A program made the translations under genes and the position numbers. A DNA stretch of 64,000 bases from Gordionus sp. m RMFG-2023. Taxonomy: Eukaryota; Nematomorpha; Gordioida; Chordodea; Parachordodidae. How positions within the stretch are numbered: the stretch's first letter is position 1; each line of letters begins with the position of its first letter. This document shows positions 1 through 12,423 of this stretch, piece by piece. A model generated the notes under the pieces. It was not told where the DNA came from and searched no databases. It saw only the letters and a program-made list of their open reading frames with translations. The stretch is taken from the NCBI RefSeq assembly GCF_954871325.1, contig NC_088777.1:16655366-16719365 (forward strand), read 5' to 3'.

Positions 1-1385
1 CGTTATCACTATTATCTTTACCATTATACCATTCTTTGAAGCACCTGCGTTTCTCATCCACAGCTTTCGCCACCTCCGGGTTCCACCACCAAGTCTCCTT
101 ATGTCTAGGCGGCCCTTTTGTCCGTCTACATACCTCCTCAGTTGTCATCACCCAGGCTTTCATCATTGCTTCCCACTTGTCATTTACCCCAGATGCTTGT
201 GCCACCTCCGCCTCCTTTATTGCCAATGTCATATTGAATGTCTTGCACTCTCCTCCTTCAATTTCCAGACCTTAGACCTTCAGTAATGGCACAAACTTTC
301 TTTTAGTGTGGCCCCTTTAAAAGTAAGATCTCCTATAACTAGTCGATGCTGATTAATACATTCCTCTCCCGGTATGACTTTCACATTTTTTAATATACAT
401 CTATCACATCTCCTTAATAACAAGTAATTCACCATACTTTTGTTACTACCCGACTTATAAGTCACAAGCTTCTCTGATTCTTTCTTAAACATTGTATTAC
501 AGAGAATCATATCCATAGCATCACAAAAATCTTAAATCCTCTCCCCTTCCAGATTTCTCAAGCCGTAATTGTACTCTCCTTCATAACCCTCACTACTCGC
601 TCTTACATGTCCATTGAGATCACCAGTCAGGATAATCCCTCTTCATTTGCCAGTCTCGATGTCACCCCCAATAGACTGTCCCAAAATATATCTTTCTCTT
701 CTTCACTTCTTCCAACCTGAGGAACATATGCAGAGATAATATTATATAGCATTATAATAAAAATCATCTTGATAACCATTATCTGGTTATCTAGCTTTCT
801 CACTTCGACTACTTTGTCTACCAATTTCTCTGCACCCTAGCCTTATCATCATTACTTCCTTGCCAAAAGAATTTATACTTTTCACTAGTCTTGCTAATCA
901 TTCTTGCGCTATTTCCTTTCCACCTGGTCTCCTGTATGCAGCACACATCTATATGCCTTCTATGCAATACATCGATCATTTCTCCCGCTCTTCCCGTCAT
1001 ACTCCCAACATTTCATGTCGCTACCCTTACTCGATCCCCCGTAAACGGTCGTTTATAGCCGTCATAAGGTTCATTTCATGAGTCGTGGTTCCACCAGTTT
1101 CCCATCCTTCTTTTTGTCGGAGGCGGATGAGGAGGCCCACGGGGTACTTTGGGGTGTACCCCACCCATGCTTTTTTGTAACCATAGGGAAATTTTATAGC
1201 AAGATTTTTACAATCGGATGCCCTTCCTGACATCAATCCCTTTAAGTGGTTTTTACACCCCGTCGAGGAGACGGTGATCCTATTCTAGATAAGATCACAG
1301 GGAACCTTTTAGACCTCCATTAGCCGCCAAAGACTTTGCCACTCCCCCGCCACGAAAAGTCTTTAAGGTAGGATTTTGGGAGAGT
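1..1385 (-). mobile_element. LINE (non-LTR retrotransposon), 5' part with endonuclease, decayed
   Basis: Read on the - strand, 1000-818 gives MTGRAGEMIDVLHRRHIDVC followed by CIQETRWKG. This is the apurinic-type endonuclease start seen in RTE/Jockey-like LINEs, often mis-annotated as craniofacial development protein 2. Further along, 824-627 gives VDKVVEVRKLDNQIMVIKM and a SAYVPQVG block, and about 150-1 gives a TWWWNPEVAKAVDEKRRCFK block, which is the linker before reverse transcriptase. The reading frame changes several times and the usual TWNVGS tryptophan codon reads as a stop near 1015, so it is dead. The reverse transcriptase would lie left of base 1. The 5' untranslated part is probably 1240-1385, where base composition drops back to AT-rich DNA. 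Confidence 0.85.
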
Positions 1386-1789
1386 CAAAGATTATAAATA
1401 ATATATCAGTAATTGATTATGTGCAAATAAATGTCTTGCATTACAGATGATAATGGTTGAATTAAATAATTTACTACTTAGAAACATTTCTAAATTAATT
1501 AAGTTTTGTAAAAACTATACTTAATATCAATTAATTTTTTTATAAGTTAAAGTATTATAATTATAAAAGAAGTGCAAATTACTTTATTAGAATATATTAA
1601 TCAATTTATTATAATTCATTAAAATAATAGTGGAAACTAAAACTTTAAGATATTTTCCATTTATTACAGATTGTTCCAATATTTAATAATTATTACACAC
1701 AAAATTTTAGCACATATTTTAAATCACAATATATAAATCTTTTATATACAATGCATTAGTATAAAAAAGTTATAAATTATTAGATAAAT
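1386..1789. other. AT-rich DNA, nothing recognised
   Basis: No reading frame, repeat boundary or splice-flanked exon could be recognised here. It is probably intron of the PI3K gene, because two PI3K exons lie to its right on the + strand and the rest of that gene must lie to the left. Confidence 0.4.
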
Positions 1790-3842
1790 AAAAGTTGCAT
1801 CCTAACTAAAACGTATTAGTGATCGAGGGTTTCAATGCTAAATTATAAAATCGCCCATTTTAATTGTTGGTATTGAGCACATATGGTAAGATATAGATTG
1901 AGTATTAAAAAGTGTAGTAATGTAGAAATTACATGTATAATTGCATTATAATACATATATAGCTAATATTGATATAATGTAAATATATTATAATTATGAA
2001 TTAGTATATACGTTAATTAGATATGTTTTATAATGATTATATATATATGTATAATAGTGGTAATGTTTAAATGCCTTTTATTGCTATGTAGAAAGATCTA
2101 TTATAATTAAATTATATACCCGGCCTTATTATTTTTATATATATGAATGATCATCGTTGTATAAAAATGAATGTTATGAATTATTCTACATGATTTTAAT
2201 CCATTTATTAATTTGGCCACGAGACAAAGAACCTGATAATATGAAATACATTATAAAATCGACATTGAAGTATTTTTTTTTTATATATTATGATATTATT
2301 TTGAACAATACGAATGATGATTAATGAATGGAACAATTATATCTGATTTAACATGAACAAAGTAATGAATATTATAATTGCTGACAAAAATTGGTTGAAT
2401 GAATTTGCAAAAGATAAAAAATGATTAAATCATATGGGTGAATGATGGTATTAATGGCAAATTATTTTTGGTTCAAAGAAATAGCTAATTTGGTATGTTC
2501 ATGCTAATTAAGCTAAATATAGAATGAAATTGCAGAAGATTGAAGTATATTCAAATTATTAAAAATAAGAATGATAAAAATATGATATATTTTAAATGAA
2601 TAATTTTGTTATGAATATTTGGAAATCTTTTGATAATAATATAATTTATTAAGGATTTGAAATAGTGATGATATAAAATTATGGATATGGAAATTAATTT
2701 TGGGAAATTGATATCTTCGTGAAAATGGAACAATTTTATGGAAAAACTTATTACTAATGATAAAGTGACAATTACATGGAGATTGGGTTTATGAACTATG
2801 GTAATATAGACATTTGCAAAATGGATGCGATAAAGAAACCTGGCTAATTTAAACATAATTATATAAGTACTATGGGATGTTGGGTTTTCAAATCACATAA
2901 CCTATGCAAAAATTTATGGGGCTTCCGTGAGCCAGAAGTGGCCCTATTTGGGTTAAAGTACTAATGATACTTATGCGATGTAGGGATATGGATATCTCGT
3001 GGGTCATCCAAGGATGAATGCGATCTCCTGGCCAGCTCGGGTAAAAACCTCGTGGGCCGTTCAAGCACAATGTCGACCAATCGACAATAGACTCGATAAC
3101 GACATTTCGGTGGGAGATCTAGCATACAATGAAATCGATAAGAATACTTCGGTGGGATATCTGTCGATATTGATACTCAGGTGGGAGATTAATCTACAAT
3201 AGAATTGATATGGATACTTAGGGAGATTCGTCGACATTGATGCTCCGGTGGGAGATCAATCAACAAGGAAAAGAGATTGATATTTTAGATAAAATCTATT
3301 GTATCAAGGCAGATAATATTGATGTCTTTTGAGAGTGGGTGTAAAAAAAGGTATTACCAGACGGGTAAATGGAAACCAAAGGCAACGATTTTTTAAGAGA
3401 AATATTAGGTCGTTGATGCCTCTAGGAGATGTAAGCTTCCGTTTAATTAATGAAGGGGAAATGTAGTAATGAGGATGCATTATAATACATATATAGATAA
3501 TATTGAATGGAAATATGTGGTATTATATTATTTATATATATTATGAATTAGTATGTTCGTTTTAGATATGATTTATAATGATTATGTATGTACAATATCG
3601 GATGGTAATGTTATGCATAACATTATTGTTATGTAGAAAGATCTATTATAATTAAATATCCGGCCTTATTATTGTTATATGTATGAATGATTATCGTTGT
3701 ATAAATGAATGTTATGTATTATCTATCCTATATGAAATTATCCCATTTATTAAAAAAAAAGGTATGTTAGAAATTGCTCGTTTTACTAGCAATAAGATTG
3801 ATCAAAATATTCGGACAAAGAACATTTCAGTTAGGATGCAGC
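1790..3842. mobile_element. Decayed terminal-inverted-repeat element in PI3K intron
   Basis: Near 1795 the + strand reads GTTGCATCCTAACTAAAACG; near 3817-3840 it reads the inverse (ACATTTCAGTTAGGATGCAG). These form an imperfect inverted repeat of about 20 bp, so the span behaves like one DNA transposon of about 2 kb. Inside, 1945-2150 and 3480-3690 are diverged direct copies of one AT-rich sequence, and 3080-3290 holds short tandem repeats. No transposase was recognised; the frame at 2856-2551 on the - strand looks like low-complexity AT sequence and not a protein. Target duplications were not found, so the exact ends are uncertain. Confidence 0.5.
2990..3290. repeat. Degenerate tandem repeat, units of about 40-50 bp
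   Basis: A core resembling GATACTTCGGTGGGAGATCT recurs near 3105, 3148, 3176, 3215 and 3243, each followed by a CGATATTGAT-like or ATCAATC-like segment. Copies are about 70-85 percent alike by eye. The block is less AT-rich than its surroundings and lies inside the 1790-3842 element. Confidence 0.65.
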
Positions 3843-3846
3843 CTAA

Positions 3847-4032
<186 letters not shown>

Positions 4033-4519
4033 TGATATATATTTTTTTAAATTAAGATGGGGGGATAATAAGTAAGAAGGGAAAGAAAAGAGTAAATTAA
4101 ATAAGCGAAATTAAATTTATATATAAGGTTATTATAAAATCATTCTTCAAGTAAGTGATAGACCCTTTACTGTTCCTCAAATTATATGAAGGAACTAACT
4201 AAGATCATGCAAAATCAAATAAGAGAAATACCTGGTAAATAAATATAGATGGAATTGATTAAAAAGCCATTACACTACTTGAAATGAATACCAAAAAGGA
4301 TACAGGGATATTTAATAAATTCCTTTATATCTTTTTATTTAAATTTACCAAGTGATAAATCAATTTGAGAAATGCAAAATTGAATTTATTAAAAGGAAGA
4401 AAGTAGCTCACGATACTAGACATATAAATGTAATTTCACATTAGAGGCTGTGTCAAATGTAATCCTTCTATGTTATCTTTCTTCCAAAATAAAATTCTTA
4501 TTACACGAACAAAATCAAG

Positions 4520-4784
4520 GTTTCAAGAATTGTGCGGCCAAGCTTACCTTAAGATCCGTCGACACAATCAGTTAATCCTCAAACCTTTCAACCTTATGCT
4601 AGGAGCTGGCATTCCCGAACTCAAGCACCAGTCAGATATCGATTATTTGATCAAAACCATGGCTCTCCCGGAAAAGAACGAGACAAAAGCTTTGGATTAT
4701 TTTCAGAAGAGACTGGCAGAGGCCTATGGTGGCGCTTGGACTACCAAACTCGATTGGTTCTTTCACGGAATCAGACATTTTTGA
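4520..4784 (+). CDS. PIK3CA: PI3K class I catalytic subunit, last exon and C-terminus
   Basis: Starts after TCAAG at 4519 with one base completing the codon begun in the previous exon, giving KFQELCGQAYLKIRRH, then NLMLGAGIPEL and TMALPEKNETKALDYFQKRL, ending GAWTTKLDWFFHGIRHF and TGA. This is the C-lobe of the kinase domain. The WTTK..W segment and final helix match p110 subunits, which contact the membrane with this C-terminal tail. Enzyme role (family knowledge): phosphorylates PIP2 to PIP3 downstream of receptor tyrosine kinases, bound to a p85-type adaptor. The open frame extends left to 4470, but the splice phase and the match to the family fix the start at 4520. A + strand neighbour, the P5B ATPase, begins about 17 kb later. 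No sign of damage. Confidence 0.93.
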
Positions 4785-4876
4785 AACCATAAAATTTCTT
4801 CCTTTTCTTATATCACTCGCTCTTTAATTTCTTATTGTAAGAATTTTCAAACCTAAGTTTTAAAAAATTAAGTTAC

Positions 4877-4882
4877 AATAAA
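4877..4882 (+). promoter_or_regulatory. Likely polyadenylation signal of the PI3K gene
   Basis: AATAAA lies 93 bp after the TGA stop at 4782-4784, the first such hexamer downstream of the stop. In AT-rich DNA it may occur by chance, so this is a position-based call. Confidence 0.45.
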
Positions 4883-5959
4883 AAAATTCATTTCGAGCAC
4901 CCAAAGCCAAACACAATTTTTTAACATCTTTAAAATTATTTTTATTTTCCCCTATTTATATTTGTACAAAGCACCTATAACTTCAAATAAATTTAACTAA
5001 CCAGCTACATCACTATCATAGAAAACCCTAAGTTTAATTTTTTAAAATATTGACTACTGCATTTTACACCAAATTATATACAGATCTTATTTGTGTGATT
5101 TCATACAAATTTCGTACGTATTATAGCTGTTTTTATTCTATTGAGAGAAAATGTTTTTTAAATATTACGTAAAAATTCTACACATTTTGTGTCTATAGTA
5201 TTTAATTTATACAATGAATTTGATTATTCATTTAATTAATAATATTTCATAGCTTTATAAATATATTATTTTAGTTAGTTAAAATATAATATTGTTAAAT
5301 TAGTATTATTCAATTCATAGACTTTTAAAAATAATTATTAATTTTTTTACCTAAAATTTAAATTATTACAAAATTTAAATTTGATATTTGTTTTTACCCA
5401 ATTTTTATAATAAATAAAATTTTTAAATATATAATATTATGAGTAAACAGACACAGATTATGAGCTTGATTATATTTTTAAATAAGAAATTACTTTCTTG
5501 CAATAGAACTTTAATTAAATTCAATAGCCTAAGGTTATTATTCGATATTATTCTAAATTTGTACGCACGAAGAATAAATCTAAATAAAATATGACGAGAA
5601 CATTTAGCGTTGGCTAGAATACAAATTTAAGAATGATGGCGTAAGATGCCAGGATGTTAATTTTTAACAAAATTAAATGCAGCATGTACAGTCAAAACCG
5701 TTTAATTGCATATCGCTTTGTTAAATTACATTTATAATTGCCAATAGGTTACAATATCGGATAATTGCGAAATTTTTCAGGTTCCATTTATGACAATAAC
5801 GTTAATTTAATAGGATAAGTGATAAAATATAAATATTTTACCGATAAAAAATTATTCGTGATCTTTTTTATATGAACTTCACCTTTATACAAGAATGGTA
5901 ATTTTATTAAACAATATAATCATGTTAAAATTATTTTTAGAATAAAACAGCATTCCAAA
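4883..5959. other. AT-rich intergenic DNA, nothing recognised
   Basis: Very AT-rich, many short A and T runs, no long frame on either strand and no inverted repeat boundary that I could see. Confidence 0.4.
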
Positions 5960-7250
5960 CGTTAACCCTCAAACAAAAAGGGGGGAATCATTGAAAAATT
6001 ACACACTACTTCAAAAACACAAATAGCGTTAAGTTATAAATATCATGTATCCACAATTTACAGATTGGAAGCTAATAAAGCAAATATATACTCACAATTT
6101 CTAAGGAATAAACCCCCTGCAATTAAATATAGAATGAGCTGTACCCAAAGACAGAAGCAACTTTATTGGTTTGGTTTACCTAAATGCGAAGTATTGCATT
6201 CTAAATAAGCCAGTGATGTTAGAAAAAAAGCTGTTTTGGCCAAACATTCAATGAAGGTAAATTTAAGTTTTTATAATATGTATAATTAAAAATAATAAGC
6301 ATTCCTACTAGCAGCTGGTTGCGGAGATTTAGGAAAAGATAGAATATAAATTTTCATTTTGCAATGAAAAAGGGAGTGCAGATTTTATTAATGCAAAGGA
6401 GAAAAAATACACTACCATCTTTAATTAAAGATTATCAAAGGAGTAATATTTACAATTGTGATGAGACATGACTATACTACCGAGCACCCAAAGGGGACCA
6501 TGGAATTTAGGGGAACTCAACCACTGGGCATCAAACCAGACGAGGAAAAGGTCTCAGTTCTATTTATCATAAATGGGGATGGATCTGATAAAAAAAAATA
6601 TGTTGTAGGAAAATTTAAAAACCCGTGCTTTTAAAATAAAAATTACCAGTGAAAGACTACTCTAATAAAAGCGATTGGATGAACTTTAACTTTTGAAGAT
6701 ATCCTAAGAGAATGGAATTCCTCATTAATGAAACAAAACAAAACTAACATTTAATAATATAAAATTAATTTTATTTTTACCAGAAAATACCACATCCCTA
6801 ATTCAATTTTTGGACAAGGGTGCAATTAGGAACTTCAAATGTCATTATAGAAAGAGTATCATGAGAAAGATGATAACATTGATGGAAGGTAAGATACCAC
6901 CACTTTTTATAAAAGATTTACACTTTTTGATAGCCTCTATCTTATAAAATTTGCTTTGGGTGACAAGTACCATAATCATAAAATGCTTTATTGAAGCTAA
7001 TTGTTTTGATAAGTATGGCATTTGATTGAGAATCGGAGGATGATATGGCACTCACCAAAGAACAAGATAAATTTGATCCCATAAAGCTGTCAGGTATATT
7101 GGAGGATCGGGGCATTTGTAATCAAATAAGATTAGTATTGGAATGTTTAATTACTTCAATAATTTTGATTAATCTTATTTTTTATAAAAGGTTAGGAAGG
7201 CTCTGAAAAAGTTGAAGGGAATCTAGAGATATCTGATAATTTAATTACAA
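5960..7250 (+). pseudogene. pogo/Tigger-type DNA transposase, decayed
   Basis: Frames on the + strand follow the order of a CENP-B/pogo transposase. Near 5965: LKQKGGIIEKL and HVSTIYRLEANKANIY, the psq-type helix-turn-helix. Near 6315: SSWLRRFRK, the second CENP-B DNA-binding part. Near 6440: SNIYNCDET, containing the first catalytic Asp of the DDE_1 domain. Near 6780: LPENTTSLIQFLDKGAI and NFKCHYRKSI, the conserved block holding the second Asp region. Frameshifts and in-frame stops separate these blocks (for example the tryptophan-like TGA right after CDET), so it is inactive. Terminal repeats were not identified. A segment at 7216-7245 recurs directly near 9874, so the element may have been split or partly duplicated around the hAT insertion. 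Confidence 0.8.
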
Positions 7251-7625
7251 AAAATCTGTGAATTACAAAAAAATTATAATATATAAACCGGCATTGAAAA
7301 ACTATAAAATAAATGTAAATTATAAAATATAAAGTGAATAACGATATGAATCACTTAAATGACCCAAAATTGAAATTTGAATTTTTTTAAGCCTTTAAAA
7401 TATATAAAGTTTTAAAAATTTAAATGTTGGAATTAACACACAAAAAGTTTTTTAGGAATAATTGTATTTTGAATGTTTTGATTTTGAGCTAATTTTTCAA
7501 TTATCTATCCTTGCTTGGTGTTAAATGCCTATGAATATTCAAAAGATCCAAATCATTCAATCTACTTTCAAAAGTTGTATTTCATAGGTATGTTTTTCAG
7601 AGACTTGCAGGCCCGGCCCCCGAGC
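7251..7625 (-). repeat. Partial inverted copy of the right part of the 7821-9733 hAT element
   Basis: The sequence from 7251 to 7625 is close to the reverse complement of 9230-9600: shared words include AAATGCCTATGAATATTCAA and CAGAGACTTGCAGGCCCGG. It stops abruptly at the GC-rich CCCCCGAGCT near 7627. A third copy in the same orientation lies at 62930-63360. It is a truncated family member placed head-to-head with the complete element. Confidence 0.8.
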
Positions 7626-8639
7626 TAATAGTCATGATCATCTAAGGACTAGGATTCACTAAGAAGGCTAGAGAATATAGTAGAAAAAGAATTATTTACT
7701 CCAGAGTCTAGCCAAATTCTAATAAAAATTTATTTTAATAAATCCTGCATTATTTTCTAATAATTATGATACATGTATAATAAAATAAGATCAAATAAAA
7801 TATTCTGTTAATACACAAAGCAGGCGCGTACGCAACGGGGGGGGGGGGAGGGGGACAAATCCCGATGCCGGATTATATTTTTCAAAAATATTATTGTTAA
7901 TATTAATTTATATTTGTTAATATTTATTCCTATCTCATATAGATATTTAATTACATTTATTTATCACATTCATCTACTAAGTTATTTTATCAATTAATTT
8001 CGATTTCAAGTTTTCCTTGGCGTAATTTACCTATTATTTTCAAATTTTAGAGGCGTATTATTTATTTAAATTTCTAGTCAAATAATAAATATCTCTGAAA
8101 CTCTTTGTAAAGCAGGGAGAAAGAAATTGCAAGCTTGTCCAACGAGATCGAGTCTCCGCCATCAATAAGTAACAGCTTTTATAGAGTTAGAAGAGCCGAT
8201 TATTAATGCTATTACTGATATCACAATGGCTTGAAGGAAATATTTCCTCAGAAGCAAGAAAATTATTGGATTCAATACTTACTCCAAATTTTTTTTCTCA
8301 TTAGAATGTATTATTTAATTATACAACTATTTTATGTAATACTTTTCAAAAACATGACATTGACCAAGAACATCTTCAAAACATTAATATAGAATCAGTA
8401 GAAGAGTATTATAAAACAAATGTCCCCTCTCTTAGATACATTTATAACCCAAATAAATGAATGGTTTTTAATTCATCATGCAGCATTTACAAATCTGCAG
8501 ATATTACTTCCACAAAAGCCTTTCCAACTTTTTTCAGAAAATGATAGAAAAAAATAAATATTTGTTAGATATTTATCATGAAGATGTTAAAATATCTTAT
8601 GATGCCTTATTAGCTGAATAACTATGATTAAAAGATTAA

Positions 8640-8853
8640 TGGTTGATACAGTCCCAAAAAATGCTATGGATGCTTTGCAGTATTTCAAACTTATTTTAGA
8701 TTATATTTTCAATGCATTAAAATGGTTATAAATATTAGTAACTACTATGGTTGATACAGTCCCAAAAAATGCTATGGATGCTTTGCAGTATTTCAAACTT
8801 ATTTTAGATCATATTTCCAATGCATTAAAATGGTTATATATATTAGCAACTCT
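8640..8853 (+). repeat. Tandem duplication of 107 bp inside the hAT element
   Basis: 8640-8746 and 8747-8853 start with the same ATGGTTGATACAGTCCC and share CAGTATTTCAAACTTATTTT; a few bases differ, so the duplication is not brand new. The second unit is the one in frame with the longer open frame that runs to 9046. Confidence 0.8.
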
Positions 8854-8901
8854 TCCCATTAGTAAACTAATGAGAGAACACTCTCTTTTTAAGAAGAATA
8901 A

Positions 8902-9259
8902 CAGAGCCCTGCAGAGGTACCATTTGCAGGGCACGGCCAAGATTTTTTTAAATTTTTTTTCGGCACGGGTTTTTTTTAAAAAAAATTTCAGGCCCGGTCC
9001 GGCTTTTTTGAAAATAAAATTTTCAAGCCTGGCCCGAATTTTTTAAAAATAAATTATATTTATTTTTGATTTTTATAGCTAATAATGGCGATTTCAAATA
9101 TTTGGTTTTAAAATATACAGCTCGGCCCGGATATATTTTTTTAAAAAATTGTCAGCCCCAGCCCTGATGTTTTTTTAAAAAAAAATTCGGGCCCGGCCCG
9201 GGTATGTTTAAAAAAATTAAAATACGGATTGGCTCGGGGGCCGGGCCTGCAAGTCTCTG
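8902..9259. mobile_element. GC-rich hAT-like MITE nested in the hAT element
   Basis: Left end CAGAGCCCTGCAG and right end CTGCAAGTCTCTG form an imperfect inverted repeat. Between them the sequence alternates GGCCCGG-type words with runs of T and A (TTTTTTAAAA). The same pattern lies at 20884-21185 and, within the second hAT copy, at about 63329-63684. The flanks AAGAATAA and AAAAACAT match poorly, so a target duplication is not proven here. Confidence 0.55.
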
Positions 9260-9741
9260 AAAAACATACCTATGAAATACAACTTCTGAAAGTAGATTGA
9301 ATGATTTGGATCTTTTGAATATTCATAGGCATTTAACACCAAGCAAGGATAGATAATTGAAAAATTAGCTCAAAATCAAAACATTCAAAATACAATTATT
9401 CCTAAAAAACTTTTTGTGTGTTAATTCCAACATTTAAATTTTAAATACTTTATATATTTTAAAGGCTTAAAAAAATTCAAATTTCAATTTTGGGTCATTT
9501 AAGTGATTCATATCGTTATTCACTTTATATTTTATAATTTACATTTATTTTATAGTTTTTCAATGCCGGTTTATATTATAATTTTTTTGTAATTCACATT
9601 AATTTAAAATTGTGTATTAGAAAAGTTATTAGTCCTAATAAATTTATGGTTAGTTTTTTTAATTAACAATTATATTTCTTAAAAAATTTTATTATCCCCC
9701 CCTTTTCTAGATCAAATCCTGCGTACGCGCCTGACACAAAG

Positions 9742-10091
9742 CATTAATAAACTTTCATTCTGACCTGTTAATACATTTACATTAATAGTATTAAAATTCA
9801 TAAATTTAATTATTTTTTATTTTAAAATGATTAGTTTATTTTGTAGAAGGTAATGAAAACTCTAAAATAGTGAAAGGAATCTAGAGATATCTGATAATTT
9901 AATCTAAAAAAATCAAGCTATTTATGGATATACCTTTTTTGAAAAGGCACAGGATAATCCAAGGGAACATGTTCCCTAAGTAAGCTAAAGAATAGAATAA
10001 TAATATTAATCATCAAGTCTTTGATAACTCTTATCACAAAAAAAAATTATCTTTATTTTATATTCATATTATGTATACTGTAAAATAATTT
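9742..10091. other. AT-rich spacer with a short duplicated segment
   Basis: Apart from 9870-9900, which repeats 7216-7245 (GGAATCTAGAGATATCTGAT is shared), nothing is recognisable. It is probably continuous with the DNA left of the hAT insertion at 7821. Confidence 0.4.
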
Positions 10092-11606
10092 CAGTAAGTC
10101 ACTGAAACTTGGGGAAATTTTTAATGTTATTTTTTATTTAATTATTTATTTTTAATATTTTGTTTTATTAAAAAATAATAATTATCCGATCGATCATGTG
10201 TGGCTATAGGTGGAAATTTTTTTTTGTGAAAATTTTCACAATTCTTTAATTTTACATTAAAATATTATTTGAAAATTTTAAAAGACATGTGCTATATTGG
10301 ATACTGCTAAGTTAGGACTATTAAATCAAATACTAGATAATTAATTAATTTATTCGAATAAACATAATATGTAAACAATGATAATATAAATATATATAAT
10401 TTTAAGGTAAAATAGTTCTATATAAATTTATATCCTTTAAAAATTTAATTTACTTACGAAATTAACAATATATATATATATATATATATGTGAGAGGAAG
10501 ATTTTCTTCCAGTTCTGGGGATGCTCGCCTTAAGATATCTCCATAAACTCTCAATACCTTAAATATAGGTCGATATGTCATTTGGGTCTATTAAGTTTCT
10601 GCTGTGATTGACCAAGTAATGATCATATCTATTTTTATTAAGATTGTTATAACTTGAAAAAAATATTAAATTTTAAGATTTATCAATATTTTATAGTTAA
10701 ATTAGTATGGACGAGCTTACTGATTATGCCCAGAAAGGTCTCCTTATTTATTTTTTCATTTTCAACAATAAAATACTATCATTCCTTGATATCTCATTTA
10801 CAACCTAAATGATATTTGATTTTGAAATCCTCCCTGTGTTATTTTTCCCTTTAAAAATATGGGATTCGTATACTTATATCACATGTCCAGGGCCCCCTTT
10901 TTTTTCAAAAGATGCTGCCTGTGAATGGGCAGAAAAAATTTCTAAATATTGCATAAACTTATTGACAAATTTTATAGATATATTTTACCATTTTTCAATA
11001 ATACTTTTTGCCAATCCAATTAAACGAAGACTGTCACTTATAGAAGTCCTGTGGACTCAAAAAGATATAATAGATGATTAATTTTTTTCACAGGAAGATT
11101 AAAATTTTCAGATATAATGCTTAATTAATAAAATAAAACTTAAAAATTAATACAATATTAAACTCTTGCATATAGATTAGCTTTGAACATGTTGAGCATA
11201 TTACTCTATAAGATGCAGCATTTTTCTCATATTTCATATTATAACAACAACAACTGTGATTAATAAAACATGATCTTTTAAAGAAGCCATGGTTCTTGTA
11301 TATAAAGTTATGATTTCGATAAAATTAATGTAATCAATAAAAAGGGGGAAAAAATCTGTTAAATTTAAAAAAATATTATACGTTAAATTATATTTAAAAA
11401 ATCAACTAATGGGCACAAAAATTTTGAAATATCAATAATTATCCTAATTCAACGAAAAAACATGCAATTCTTAAAACTTTAATTATTATTACATCTAAAA
11501 AATTCCACCAATATCCACTCGATCTCATATTTAATATTCTTTAATTAAAAAAAATATAAAAAAAATAATAATATTATAAATTTTCCCGAGTTTCAGACTT
11601 ACCATA
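10092..11606. mobile_element. Decayed inverted-repeat element, longer relative of 21718-22727
   Basis: Left end near 10095 reads AAGTCACTGAAACTTGGGGA; right end near 11582-11603 reads the inverse (TTTTCCCGAGTTTCAGACTT). The stretch 10190-10690 is closely similar to 21790-22650, sharing TCATTTGGGTCTAT and TTTCTGCTGTGATTGACC. At 10488-10505 the copy has GAGAGGAAGATTTTCTTCC uninterrupted, while its relative carries an inserted MITE in that site. A 90-codon open frame at 10809-11081 is not recognised as any protein family. Confidence 0.65.
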
Positions 11607-12419
11607 ATTTCCAATCAAATATTATGGAAATTAGATCAAAACACTTTTAATAAACTTAAACAGGCCTGGCCTGTTTTTTATTTATGTTTTTTTAATTAGC
11701 TACTAGATATTTTAAAAAAATTAACAAAGATTAAGGAATATAAGAATTTCTTTATTGTATCATATAAATAAAATTTAATTAAAGATAAAAAAAAGTTGAC
11801 TTTACATGTATAAAGTCTACAATGTTTAAAATAATTTATTAAAATATAGTATTTATAATAATTATTATTTGAATAATGTATCTTTATATTTACGCGGGTA
11901 AAATCAAATTCATATGCTTAAACATGGAGAAAGTTTTATAATTTATGTTTTTTATTTGATTTGAAACCTTTTCAAATTTAAATATATATAGTTAAGACAT
12001 TAATTAAAAAATGTATTTAGTACTAAGTTTGATGGTTTATATGCTTAAAATATACATAGATGATAAATACTTTTATGAAAGACACAAACTAATTTTAATT
12101 TATAAATTATTAAATTTTTAATCCTATAATTGGGAAAAATCGGATAAATGTAAATTTTTCTAATATTTAAGTCCTAATTCGCAATTAAACGAGTTAGACT
12201 GTAGTTGTTTTACTTAAAATTGATTTTTCAAATAATTATCATAATCAGTAATTATTATTTTTATGGTTAATAAAAATATGACTATATAATTTATCATACT
12301 AATAAGTTAAAAATATTTGTAATTTCAAAATATAATTATAGTGCAAACTTGTAGAAAATTTTAGTAATATCATTAAAAATATTGAGTAAGAAAAAATATT
12401 TGATATGTGAGAAATATGG
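11607..12419. other. AT-rich intergenic DNA, nothing recognised
   Basis: No coherent frame, no inverted repeat pair and no low-copy GC island seen. Mostly A and T runs. Confidence 0.4.
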
Positions 12420-12423
12420 GTAT

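Larger units (their letters stand above)
7821..9733. mobile_element. hAT-type DNA transposon with 8-bp target duplications, non-functional
   Basis: The ends are CAGGCGCGTACGCA at 7821 and its perfect inverse TGCGTACGCGCCTG ending at 9733. The flanking 8 bp are identical, ACACAAAG at 7813-7820 and 9734-9741, which is the target duplication length of hAT elements. Internal frames on the + strand include VDTVPKNAMDALQYFKLILD and ATLPISKLMREHSLFKKNN; I do not recognise a complete hAT transposase. A 107-bp stretch is tandemly duplicated (8640-8746, 8747-8853). A GC-rich inverted-repeat element (8902-9259) is nested inside. A poly-G run follows the left end. A second copy, in opposite orientation, starts at 62859. 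Confidence 0.88.

Noticed and set aside
4470-4519. Extending the PI3K last exon left to the ATG at 4470
   Set aside because: The residues before 4520 do not fit the family, and the previous exon's phase joins exactly at 4520 to give KEFLKFQELC.
7838-7855. Poly-G runs (also near 44263 and 62885) as possible structural signals
   Set aside because: Short homopolymers, two of them at the same place in copies of one hAT element; most simply slippage.
10809-11081. 90-codon frame as a small gene
   Set aside because: It lies inside a decayed inverted-repeat element, has no recognisable family and no supporting splice or regulatory context.
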